In this document: piece by piece, positions 18,685 through 25,782 of the stretch
Numbering within the stretch: the stretch's first letter is position 1
Layout: every line of letters starts with the position of its first letter
Assembly: GCF_022376445.1 (NCBI RefSeq)
Contig: NW_025955472.1
Location: forward strand, 1 to 25,782
DNA length: 25,782 bases
DNA from: Fomitopsis serialis
Lineage: Eukaryota > Basidiomycota > Agaricomycetes > Polyporales > Fomitopsidaceae
Direction of reading: 5' to 3'
Translations under genes and position numbers: made by a program
Notes under the pieces: model-generated
What the model was told of the DNA's origin: nothing
The model's database searches: none
Seen by the model: only the letters and a program-made list of their open reading frames with translations

Positions 18685-20217
18685 CTACTGATGGGTCGGA
18701 TACTCGCCTGGACCACCGAAGTCGCCGCGCGTGCATCGAGTGCATAGGACGAGCGAGTATTCGCGGGCCGCGTCGAATTCCAGGGCCGTGTCGATGAGTC
18801 GGAGTACAGTGTCGGTGTCGTCAATACCGCCGCGCTGATAGTCAGCAGTGCGATACCGAGCGAAGTAGTCCCGGAGCTTACCGAGGTCGTCGCGCTCCTT
18901 CCGGTGCAAGAGCTGGTTGCCCCGAAAGGACTCGCTTGCCTTGGCAGGCTTGCGCCCGCGTGTGGCTGTCTGGCGGCGAGGCCTTAGGTCGGCCTTCAGC
19001 TTCTGCTCGAGGTGGAGGGCCCCCTTAGCGTAGTCACGGCGAGCACGAGCGCGGACGGCACGGTAGGTTTTGACGAGCGCGATGCGAACGTAATCGCAGG
19101 TGTATTTGTCCATGGGATGTGCAGCGGATTCGAGTGCGGACGTCAGCTTCCGAAGCAGGATCGCCATGTTCGGACGCGGACGTACCTGAGCAGACGTCTC
19201 TGCGTCTCGGTCCGTGTCGTACGAGGAAGTAAGGGCTTCATTCCGGGGTTCGTATTCCTCGCGAATCCGTTCGATGCACTCGCGCATCGTAGGGGAGTGG
19301 GCCGCAGGCGGCGCGATGACCGGGACGCGCGGTCTTCCTTTGGGGAGGTCTTCGATGTTGATGATCACCGTGTCCGAGTCGAGCTCTTCAGCCTCCGGAG
19401 GCGGGCTGAAGTGGTCCTTCGCTGGCCGGTTGACGCCTTCGAAGCCCTCGGAGTCGGAGGTATCGGGCGTGTTCCCGGCAGTAGCCAGGGTTGACGACGG
19501 GCCCGAGCGTTCCACGAGGACGACGTCGGAGTCCGTGTCCATGTCGTCCGCGGGAGACGCTTGAGCCGCCCGGATGCCAGGCACGAAGGAGGGGCGTGGC
19601 GGCGAGGCGCTGCTAGCGCTGCTCTCAGGGTACTGGAGCTGAGGCGAGTCCTGGCGAGACGGTGTTGGCGAGCGAGTCTTGTCGGCGAGCGCAGGCGCGA
19701 GCAAGGATGCGATGGGCACGGCCGGGCTGAGCTGCGAGGTGGAAGCTGGCCCGACCGGGGTAGGAGGTGGGGCTGGCACTACAACCGAGGAGGTCGAGGG
19801 CGCAGGGCCTGCCGCAGCGTCGGCAGCGTCGACCTCCGTGCGCAGGACCGCGCCTTCGTCAACGAGTGTCAGGGTCCGGGTGCGTTCGGTGATGCCTTGC
19901 AGTGGCGATTGAGGGGCGGGGGCGCCAGTCGAGTACGGAGGGTGCTGGACGCCGAGGCTGTTCAGCACGCGGCGGGGATCGATCGTCGGAGGCGTGTCGC
20001 TAGTCGTGGGGCGGGGAAGGATCGGACGGAGGGTGTTGGGCGTGGTCTCGCTGTAGGGTGCGGGGAACCGTGCTGGCTGCCCCGCGTACCGACCGAAAGC
20101 CCAGGCCTCATCGAAGGCCCGTGCTGTGGCCTCCAGGCTGTGCATCGGCGCAGCCGGGGGTGGTTCTACATGCATGGGCGTTGCACGCCACGCGTCTGAG
20201 AACGGAGCCGGGCGCAT
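18685..20217 (-). CDS. Retrotransposon ORF3, protein of unknown function
   Basis: It has 510 residues from the first ATG; the frame is open from 20592, and the reading just before the ATG (QYAYADALRAIPMRPAPF) looks coding. So translation probably enters from upstream, by frameshift from ORF2, or by an unseen start. The N-terminal two thirds is Pro/Ser/Thr/Ala-rich with acidic motifs (DMDTDSDVVLVE, LDSDTVIINIEDLP). The last 200 residues look folded, helical and basic (CIERIREEYEPRNEALTSS, LLRKLTSALESAAHPMDKYT, LEQKLKADLRPRRQTATRGR, DTDTVLRLIDTALEFDAARE). No known enzyme motif is visible. It sits where the linker between protease and reverse transcriptase lies in related fungal Gypsy elements. 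Its 3' end overlaps the open part of the pol frame by 140 nt but not the likely pol start. Confidence 0.65.
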   Translation of the reverse strand: MRPAPFSDAWRATPMHVEPPPAAPMHSLEATARAFDEAWAFGRYAGQPARFPAPYSETTPNTLRPILPRPTTSDTPPTIDPRRVLNSLGVQHPPYSTGAPAPQSPLQGITERTRTLTLVDEGAVLRTEVDAADAAAGPAPSTSSVVVPAPPPTPVGPASTSQLSPAVPIASLLAPALADKTRSPTPSRQDSPQLQYPESSASSASPPRPSFVPGIRAAQASPADDMDTDSDVVLVERSGPSSTLATAGNTPDTSDSEGFEGVNRPAKDHFSPPPEAEELDSDTVIINIEDLPKGRPRVPVIAPPAAHSPTMRECIERIREEYEPRNEALTSSYDTDRDAETSAQVRPRPNMAILLRKLTSALESAAHPMDKYTCDYVRIALVKTYRAVRARARRDYAKGALHLEQKLKADLRPRRQTATRGRKPAKASESFRGNQLLHRKERDDLGKLRDYFARYRTADYQRGGIDDTDTVLRLIDTALEFDAAREYSLVLCTRCTRGDFGGPGEYPTHQ

Positions 20218-20300
20218 GGGAATGGCACGCAGGGCGTCCGCATACGCGTACTGGCCAGGTCGGTCAGTGTGAGTGTCCGGCTCACGAGCGTGAGTGCCAC

Positions 20301-22331
20301 TTACATTGGCGTTCCTCTGGTTCGCATGGCTGTAAGATGGGGGCCTGGGCGGCCAGCAATCCGGACGCGCGAGGTTGCGCCTTCGGTATCCGTTCGTGCT
20401 TGAGACTGCGATCGGGGACGGTGGCCTCGAGAAGAGTGAGGGTGCGAGGAAGGGATGGTAGCGCGGTCGACGCGGCTCCCCCCGTAGACGGTCCCGGTGA
20501 AGCTTGCGACACCCGTGCTGCGTTGGTTCGCGTGCTGGAATGCGAGGGCTCCGTTCTGGCAGTGGAAGACCAATCGTTGGGCCCCGTCGGTTTCATTGTA
20601 GGCGCGTTGGATGGTACAGTTCGAGGACGAGAGGACCATCGAGCCAGCGCTAGGCCCACGGCCGTGGTGGTTGTCGAAGTCCACAATGCGTTCGATGTCC
20701 CGCGGCGGGAGGTACCCGCGCGGCAGGTCGGGCGGTACTGAGAGAACCGAGCGGATGGGGGACGGCTGAACGAGGACCGGGGCCGCCGAGTATCTGGCGA
20801 GAAGTCCGCGACGCTGAGGCGGCATGGCGGGCGAGTGGATCCGTCCAGAGGCGGGGGATGGGTCGTCCAAGGTACGTGGCCCGGGTCCTTTATACGGCCA
20901 GCAGGTGTACTCACCTGCATCCCTGCTCCCCTGCCTAACTCCCGCTTCCCCTGCTATCCTTCCTCGTCCGATCTCGGTGGTGCGTGCGCTTGACAGGTCG
21001 AGGGAGTGGCCCTCATGACCGGAGCCGGGGGTGGTGGAGTCGGCGGGCGTAGTGGACGTGGCACGAGAGCGAGCGACGCGCGTTAGTGGATCGGGCGCCC
21101 GACCGCAATTGGATGTGGTGTGACCCGGGCGAGTGGACTCCGTTAAGTCCGGGTCTCGATTGCACGGTTCCGCACGGTCGGAAACGCGCGTTCCCGCCGG
21201 CACTTCCGTCTGTGGTCGTCTCGCTCGTTTCCTGGCTAATTCGCCGGCTCTGCTTCTCAACCTCTCCCTGCTTTGCTGTTTCCTACGCTGCTCTGCTCGC
21301 GTCTTCTTCTTTCTGAGTGCCACTGACTGCCTCGGGTCCCTATCAACTGCAATATTGACGCGTCTTGCTTTCTTCCGGTCACGCCCTCCCACTCCTGTCT
21401 CGTCCTCTGGATCTATCCCTTCTCGGGCTAGCGTGACCAACTCGTCAAATACGCGCTTCAATACATCGGCGGGGCCTTGGTGGAGCGGCGGATCGTGCGC
21501 AGAACGTTCGATAGGGTCGGGACGGGTGCTTTGCGAGTTTGAGGGCGTGGAACTAGGTGCGTAGATCGCCTCACTGTTTCTGTTGATTTGGTGAGTGCCA
21601 GTCGTTGGTCGGCTTGCTAACGCGTCTTTCGCAGGTCGTTCCATTCCGAACGGGAGCGATATCAGCGGCGCGAGCATGTCCGTAGTCCCGTGCAGTTGTG
21701 GTGCTGCATCTTCGAGGTCAGGTAAGTCGCCGGCTTGCTTATCTTCTCCTATGCTCCTCTTCTCTCTAGGTTGTGCCGCAAAGCTGCCGTCGGCGAGGCG
21801 TACAGTGCGTTCGCTTGAGGGTGCAATGTTAGCTTCTGGGGTGGCCACTACGTTCCGTTGATTCGGTGCGTCGCGGTCACGTTTCTTGGCTCCCACTAAC
21901 GTTCCATCCTCCGTTTCGTCGTGTTGAGTGGCGGCGGGAATGCGCGTAGGGATGTTCGCGGACGCGCCTTGTCCGTGAGCTCGGAGGCGCGTTGTAGGGC
22001 ACGGTGCACACTGGTGGATGCGACCAGCACACGGGTGCGTCTCGCTCGTTGCTTGCTCATTTCGATGCGCATCGCGTACTGACTGCGTGAACCCCTGAGG
22101 TAGACGCGTCACGGCACGTATCTCGCGGTCTCGTCCGGCTTCGTTCACCTGACTAGGTGGCTTGTCCTGGTCGGCCTGCGTCACGCTCGCGCCCAGCCGT
22201 TCAATCGAGGGTGTCGGGCCAATTCCCGGGGTTGCCGTCGGGCTCCAGGACTTCGGTACGTCGCCGCCCTTCCTATCACCTCCTAACGATGCTTTTGTCC
22301 TAGGTTCCACGGTGGACCCCTTCGTTGGCAT
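20301..22331 (-). CDS. Retrotransposon ORF2, protein of unknown function
   Basis: About 676 residues from the ATG at 22331; the open frame begins at about 22402, directly overlapping the gag stop, and an upstream GTG at 22343 is not needed. Much of it is low-complexity and basic, with an Arg/Lys-rich helix-like block (KKKTRAEQRRKQQSRERLRS, followed by AGELARKRARR) that could bind nucleic acid. The better-defined part is near the C-terminus: MPPQRRGLLARYSAAPVLVQ, then RDIERIVDFDNHHGRGPSAG, SSSNCTIQRAYNETDGAQRL and VFHCQNGALAFQHANQR. That part starts at an ATG (20825) with a TATAAA 64 nt upstream. The frame differs from gag by a -1 step and overlaps ORF3's open frame by about 290 nt. I recognise no catalytic motif. 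It could be part of one long polyprotein broken by indels. Confidence 0.5.
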   Translation of the reverse strand: MPTKGSTVEPRTKASLGGDRKGGDVPKSWSPTATPGIGPTPSIERLGASVTQADQDKPPSQVNEAGRDREIRAVTRLPQGFTQSVRDAHRNEQATSETHPCAGRIHQCAPCPTTRLRAHGQGASANIPTRIPAATQHDETEDGTLVGAKKRDRDAPNQRNVVATPEANIAPSSERTVRLADGSFAAQPREKRSIGEDKQAGDLPDLEDAAPQLHGTTDMLAPLISLPFGMERPAKDALASRPTTGTHQINRNSEAIYAPSSTPSNSQSTRPDPIERSAHDPPLHQGPADVLKRVFDELVTLAREGIDPEDETGVGGRDRKKARRVNIAVDRDPRQSVALRKKKTRAEQRRKQQSRERLRSRAGELARKRARRPQTEVPAGTRVSDRAEPCNRDPDLTESTRPGHTTSNCGRAPDPLTRVARSRATSTTPADSTTPGSGHEGHSLDLSSARTTEIGRGRIAGEAGVRQGSRDAGEYTCWPYKGPGPRTLDDPSPASGRIHSPAMPPQRRGLLARYSAAPVLVQPSPIRSVLSVPPDLPRGYLPPRDIERIVDFDNHHGRGPSAGSMVLSSSNCTIQRAYNETDGAQRLVFHCQNGALAFQHANQRSTGVASFTGTVYGGSRVDRATIPSSHPHSSRGHRPRSQSQARTDTEGATSRVRIAGRPGPHLTAMRTRGTPM
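20889..20894 (-). promoter_or_regulatory. Possible internal TATA box
   Basis: The minus strand reads GGCCGTATAAAGGACCC, and an ATG follows 64 nt downstream at 20825, opening the most protein-like part of ORF2. The spacing suits a TATA-driven start with a leader of about 35 nt. It lies inside ORF2's open frame, so it may be chance. Confidence 0.3.
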
Positions 22332-22396
22332 GCCCTGGCCCACTAGTGCATTCCGGGGAACATTCAGTCGTTCCGGGGGAGTCTCCGAGGGTGCAG

Positions 22397-25135
22397 CTAG
22401 CTATTGGGGTGCTGGAACATCCTTGCATGGCCGATCCATCTGGACGGTAGGTCATCGTACAGTACGTCCACTCCCAGCCGTTTACCCGCTAACCATTCTT
22501 CAGCGTAGGTCGGGGTCCTTGCACTAGTGCAGGAGAGCACTTTCGAGGGTGCTAACGCAAGACCGGGGTTGTCCGTCCTCGCGCCGTCCTCGGCGTACCA
22601 CACCGCTGGCTCGTATGACCAAGCCGGGTCGTATCCGTCCGGTGTGACGAGGATCTCATGCTGCGTCTCGAGGTCCTGGTTCTTGAACATGAGGTACGTT
22701 CCGTCTGCTCGTTCGTCGATGCTGACGTAGTTTCCTCGCTGCCAGGGACGTCCGAGCAGCAAGTCGAATGGGACGCGCTCACCGATGTACAGGTTGGCGA
22801 TCGTGCGGACGTTTCCGCACGTCAAGGGCACGTTCTCGACCAGTCCACGGAGGGCTCCGGCCCCCCCATTCGCGTCATTCATCTGACACGAGCGGGCGAT
22901 GTCCATCGGTCGATTGAGGTGCGTCTTCCATAGTTTGCGACTAGCGATATTGAGCTGAGATCCGGTGTCGATGATGGCAGTGACGGGCCTCTCGTCCACT
23001 TCCATTCGAAGGTAGATGAGGGCCCCTTTCGATCGAGGACCAAATGCAGCCGCAACGATATTCTTCGGGGGTGCTTTTGGCTTCAACACTTCCTGCAGGT
23101 GAGCTGACATTTCTTTTGAAATGCCGAAGATCTCGCCCACTGGCAGAGTTACTGGGGCATTCAGGGCCTTGGCGAGGACGTTCCACGGATCGACTTGGGC
23201 CTGGACTTGGCTCTGTCGGGGGACGCGCTTCTGGGGCTCTGTCTTCGCCGGCTCAGTACGTCCCTTTCCCTCCTTCTCCTTTCCCTTGTCCGATAATGGT
23301 GCGTGTGGCTGCGAGAGATCTTCCATGATCTCGTCATCGTCGTCTTCGTTGAACTGACGGCTTGTTACTTCCACAGGGCGCTGGATGGTTGGTACTGGAG
23401 CAGGCGCACGAGGTGTCTGCTCACGTATTGCTGGTGGTGGTGCGCGGTCCCCCGTATGATCTGGGATTGGCGGGCCCTTCTCACCACGCAAGCGGGCCGA
23501 GACACGAGTTGCGTCAGGAGATGGCTGTGACGTTGTAGTCGGCTTCATGTGCGGAGGTACATCGCGTCGGTTGATCGGGTTGTTGACTGGTCGAGGCTTA
23601 TTGATCTTCTCCTGAACAGATACCGGTGGTACGACTGGTCCCTGGGTGGCATGGTCACGAGCATTGCGAGTAGTTTTAGTACCCCGTTCTGCAGCGAAGT
23701 TGAAGGCATACTCGTCAGAGGGCTCGTCTTGCGTGATGTGTACATATGTGTCCTCATCGTCTGTCATATACTCTTCGAGAGTTGCATGAGTACAATACCC
23801 AAGCTTCGACTCTGTGGTTACATAGTGAGCCGCCGGGACGGTCTGCCTCTGGATGGCTGACACGAAGGGTTCATCCATGTTGCGGAAGATACGTGAGCCA
23901 TCCTTCATGACAAGCCTTCCAGATCCATCGCGCGTGATTATTCCCTGAGCGATCAAGGTGTTAATCTCTGCGCATGTTCCAATGCCATGCCCGGTGCCAC
24001 CACATCCGTAGCATTTCATTGGAGGTCTTGGGCCAAGCGGGGCTGTTGTAGGCTGACTTGGAGGTGAACCGGCTGGTTGACCACTGTATCCATTAGATAC
24101 AGGCGGCCTTGAGTTGGTGGTAGACGAGCTAATTAGAACAGGTGGTCTGACTGCTGAGGCTGCTAGGGCACTCAAGTGGCAAGCCCGAAAGTACAGCACA
24201 CCATACTCCGGGTCGCTCAGCGACATCCTGTTCATTTGGCGAATCAGCTCTTCTACCTCTCCAGCCTTCTTCTTCTCGTCCAGTGCGGCTTTGCGACGAG
24301 CAGCTTGTGCACGTTTCAGGTCGGTGGCTTCTTCGTCCTCATCGGTATCCTCCTTCTTATTCGAGTGCTTCTTCCTCGTAGGCTTGCGCTTCTTAGTCTT
24401 CACAGAGCTCTTCTTCTTGTGATCCTCTCTGTCGGTATCATCACTAGAGCTATCCGACGAGTCAGCATCACTATCATCCGAGTCCGAACTCTCATCTGAG
24501 TCGTCCTCATCATCTGACGGGAGTCTGTCACTGTCGAATCGGTTGCGCTGCAGCAATCCCTCTGCCTTCTTGTTTATATCCACCATACTGAATGGTTTGG
24601 ATAAGTCATGAGTTGGCTGAGAGGCAAGCAGGCGTGGCTCCAGAGTCTGACGGAAATTGCGAGGTATTCCTTTCCAGAAGTAGAGTGCTTCTTCATCTTC
24701 CGAGATGCGACCCTTCTTCTTTAACCATCCAGAGATAGTCAGGAAATTCCTAGTATATTCCCTCCAAGCTCCCAAGGTCTTGATGGTTGGCTTCTTCCTG
24801 GCTTCTAAGACATATGCTTCCAGATGCCTTACTTTGTACTTCTTGTCGTCTCGGTCCGCATCAAAGTATTTGAGTACATCAGTTTTGAGAGCTTCCCAAT
24901 CAGGCACAATGGCCTCATGGGATGGCAGACCCTCAATGAACTGACGAACTCGCCGACTGCAATACTGGGCGAGATTCTCCACTAGGTCCTTGTCGCTGGT
25001 TATGCCAAGCTTGGCACAGATCCGTTCGTAGTGTTGGATGAAAGGCTTGACTTCCGAGTACTTGCCTTTGAATTTCCTAGGAGCACACTTGCTCCCAGGC
25101 ATTGGCAAACCAGCTATACCGGTTGTAGTAGCCAT
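22397..25135 (-). CDS. gag: Gypsy Gag-protease polyprotein
   Basis: 912 residues from an ATG close to the 5' LTR. Residues about 15-200 form the Gag (capsid-like) region (FKGKYSEVKPFIQHYERICA, YFWKGIPRNFRQTLEPRLLA). Residues 205-265 are an acidic Ser/Asp stretch followed by a Lys-rich stretch. A CCHC zinc knuckle, CYGCGGTGHGIGTC, lies at 375-388 with the standard CX2CX4HX4C spacing and should bind RNA. After a proline-rich linker comes a retroviral-type aspartic protease: IIDTGSQLNIASRKLW (catalytic D723) and the second signature FDLLLGRPW (790-798). Gag packages the RNA and protease matures the proteins. The frame ends at TAG 22399-22397 about 115 residues after the protease signature, within sequence that appears to continue in ORF2's frame (LAAPSETPPERLNVPRNALV). 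Confidence 0.92.
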   Translation of the reverse strand: MATTTGIAGLPMPGSKCAPRKFKGKYSEVKPFIQHYERICAKLGITSDKDLVENLAQYCSRRVRQFIEGLPSHEAIVPDWEALKTDVLKYFDADRDDKKYKVRHLEAYVLEARKKPTIKTLGAWREYTRNFLTISGWLKKKGRISEDEEALYFWKGIPRNFRQTLEPRLLASQPTHDLSKPFSMVDINKKAEGLLQRNRFDSDRLPSDDEDDSDESSDSDDSDADSSDSSSDDTDREDHKKKSSVKTKKRKPTRKKHSNKKEDTDEDEEATDLKRAQAARRKAALDEKKKAGEVEELIRQMNRMSLSDPEYGVLYFRACHLSALAASAVRPPVLISSSTTNSRPPVSNGYSGQPAGSPPSQPTTAPLGPRPPMKCYGCGGTGHGIGTCAEINTLIAQGIITRDGSGRLVMKDGSRIFRNMDEPFVSAIQRQTVPAAHYVTTESKLGYCTHATLEEYMTDDEDTYVHITQDEPSDEYAFNFAAERGTKTTRNARDHATQGPVVPPVSVQEKINKPRPVNNPINRRDVPPHMKPTTTSQPSPDATRVSARLRGEKGPPIPDHTGDRAPPPAIREQTPRAPAPVPTIQRPVEVTSRQFNEDDDDEIMEDLSQPHAPLSDKGKEKEGKGRTEPAKTEPQKRVPRQSQVQAQVDPWNVLAKALNAPVTLPVGEIFGISKEMSAHLQEVLKPKAPPKNIVAAAFGPRSKGALIYLRMEVDERPVTAIIDTGSQLNIASRKLWKTHLNRPMDIARSCQMNDANGGAGALRGLVENVPLTCGNVRTIANLYIGERVPFDLLLGRPWQRGNYVSIDERADGTYLMFKNQDLETQHEILVTPDGYDPAWSYEPAVWYAEDGARTDNPGLALAPSKVLSCTSARTPTYAEEWLAGKRLGVDVLYDDLPSRWIGHARMFQHPNS

Positions 25136-25307
25136 GGTTCTTCGTTCCTAATTGAATTCGTGTGGGGATTGGTCTTGGCGTGAGATTTTAGTGATGTCGT
25201 TGACTAGGCTGAGCAAACTAGGCTGTGGCAATAGACTGTTTCCAGTAGATCTTCACAGCTTTGTGTACTCAAGTATAGGTTTTCCCCCTCGCGGTGGGCT
25301 CCACTGA
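25136..25307 (-). other. Element 5' leader (LTR to gag)
   Basis: These 172 nt between the 5' LTR and the gag ATG are non-coding and hold the candidate primer-binding site. They are expected to carry RNA packaging and priming signals; no stable structure was evaluated. Confidence 0.6.
25290..25303 (-). other. Candidate primer-binding site
   Basis: Four bases inside the 5' LTR end, the minus strand reads TGGAGCCCACCGCG. It begins TGG as needed to pair with a tRNA 3' CCA end. The implied primer ends GGUGGGCUCCA, so its discriminator base would be U. Among standard eukaryotic tRNAs that hints at tRNA-Cys, but this is inference. Confidence 0.5.
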
Positions 25308-25782
25308 TGTCAGGTCAGAAATGTTTTCCGCTGTGGTTCACCGGGTATGGACAATACCGGGCTATCACAGTTGTTCGTTGTGGAGGGGGAACTCGAGTAG
25401 GTTGTTATCTGTGAAGTGAGTTAGTAGAAACAGTTTCCTTACTTACCACACGTAGGTTGACTGCTCAGCGGACGTGAAGTATATCGTGGACGTGACGTGA
25501 TGTGACTGAATACGTGGGCTGATCAGCAACCTGACTTGACGAGTGCGTGGACGTGACTAGACGAGAATGATAGTACTGATTATGGATCACAGCTTACCGA
25601 GCAAGTTTCACTAGTTTAGCTCAACAGAGGCTTACAGTCACACTTAGACTTTGGGCTCACTGTACTCTATTGCTAGGCTAGGAGTGGCTTGCACTACACC
25701 GCAGACTTGGCAGCGACACGACTTGTCTGAGCTTTGTCTGGGGGTAACTTGCTTGCCTCTCCCTGCCACTTCGCAGGTCCTT
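25308..25782 (-). repeat. 5' LTR, partial (cut by window end)
   Basis: This begins at TGTCAGGTCAG and matches 13538-14012 at 474 of 475 positions. The outer part, including the promoter and the distal element boundary, is outside the window. Confidence 0.95.

Larger units (their letters stand above)
13538..25782 (-). mobile_element. Large Gypsy (Ty3-like) LTR retrotransposon, truncated by the window edge
   Basis: The element is flanked by near-identical LTRs (13538 onward and 25308 onward) and is read on the minus strand. The order is 5' LTR, candidate primer-binding site, gag-protease, two extra ORFs, reverse transcriptase, RNase H, integrase and 3' LTR. Integrase after RNase H defines the Gypsy order rather than Copia. 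More than 12.2 kb is present, which is long for the superfamily because about 3.5 kb lies between protease and reverse transcriptase. Gag-protease and pol read without internal stops. The target-site duplication cannot be checked because the right end lies outside the window. Confidence 0.95.

Noticed and set aside
18243..18824. Extension of pol upstream to a TTG codon
   Set aside because: It has no ATG at the far end, an unprotein-like Cys/Ser-rich translation, and overlaps ORF3. The ATG at 18242 or 18179 is more plausible.
20251..20304. A textbook 54-nt intron (GTAAGT, CACTGAC branch, GGCCAG) exactly at the ORF2 stop
   Set aside because: Its length is a multiple of three, so removing it keeps ORF2's frame and reaches a TAG about 26 codons later instead of entering ORF3's frame. 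It does not explain the ORF2-ORF3 link.
19561..20741. Long plus-strand open frames opposite ORF2 and ORF3
   Set aside because: GC-rich sequence with few stops opens all frames. These carry no motif and have Arg/Gly-rich translations typical of antisense shadows.

Overview
The window is nuclear DNA of a filamentous fungus, most likely an Agaricomycete (mushroom-type basidiomycete). The reasons are its GC-rich sequence, genes cut by many 51-88 nt GT-AG introns with CTRAY-type branch points, a Plavaka-family DNA transposase, and a Gypsy (Ty3-like) retrotransposon of a type widespread in these fungi. No prokaryotic feature is present. All assignments come from reading motifs by eye; no database search was run.

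Layout. Positions 1-5078 are gene-poor and hold decayed pieces of host genes. One is a C-terminal piece of the DNA primase small subunit (1423-1868, minus). The other is a frameshifted piece of a plasma-membrane H+-ATPase (2903-3350, minus). Positions 5079-9078 (minus) hold an apparently intact eight-exon Plavaka-type transposase gene. My splice model gives about 1190 residues and joins a ubiquitin-like domain ending in Gly-Gly, a zinc finger, an acidic linker and the transposase core. Starting 736 bp away in the divergent direction, at 9814-12324 (plus), is a gene of about 15 exons for a charged, low-complexity protein of about 497 residues with unknown function. It has one apparent frame break. 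The pair may be the two genes of one DNA transposon, but I found no terminal inverted repeats. Positions 12325-13537 are non-coding and locally repetitive.

From 13538 to the right edge lies a large Gypsy LTR retrotransposon in minus orientation, cut off inside its 5' LTR by the window end. The two LTR copies match at 474 of the 475 comparable positions, so the insertion is young. In transcription order it carries the leader with a candidate primer-binding site, gag-protease (25135-22397), two further long ORFs (ORF2 22331-20301 and ORF3 20217-18685), then pol with reverse transcriptase, RNase H and integrase (about 18242-14550), and the 3' LTR. The roughly 3.5 kb of coding-like sequence between protease and reverse transcriptase is the element's most unusual part. 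It involves three reading-frame changes and a possible internal TATA box.

How the parts work together: Gag packages the element RNA, protease cuts the polyproteins, reverse transcriptase/RNase H copies RNA to DNA, and integrase inserts it. The Plavaka protein should act on the ends of its own DNA transposon. The two gene fragments suggest the region collects duplicated or captured host DNA.
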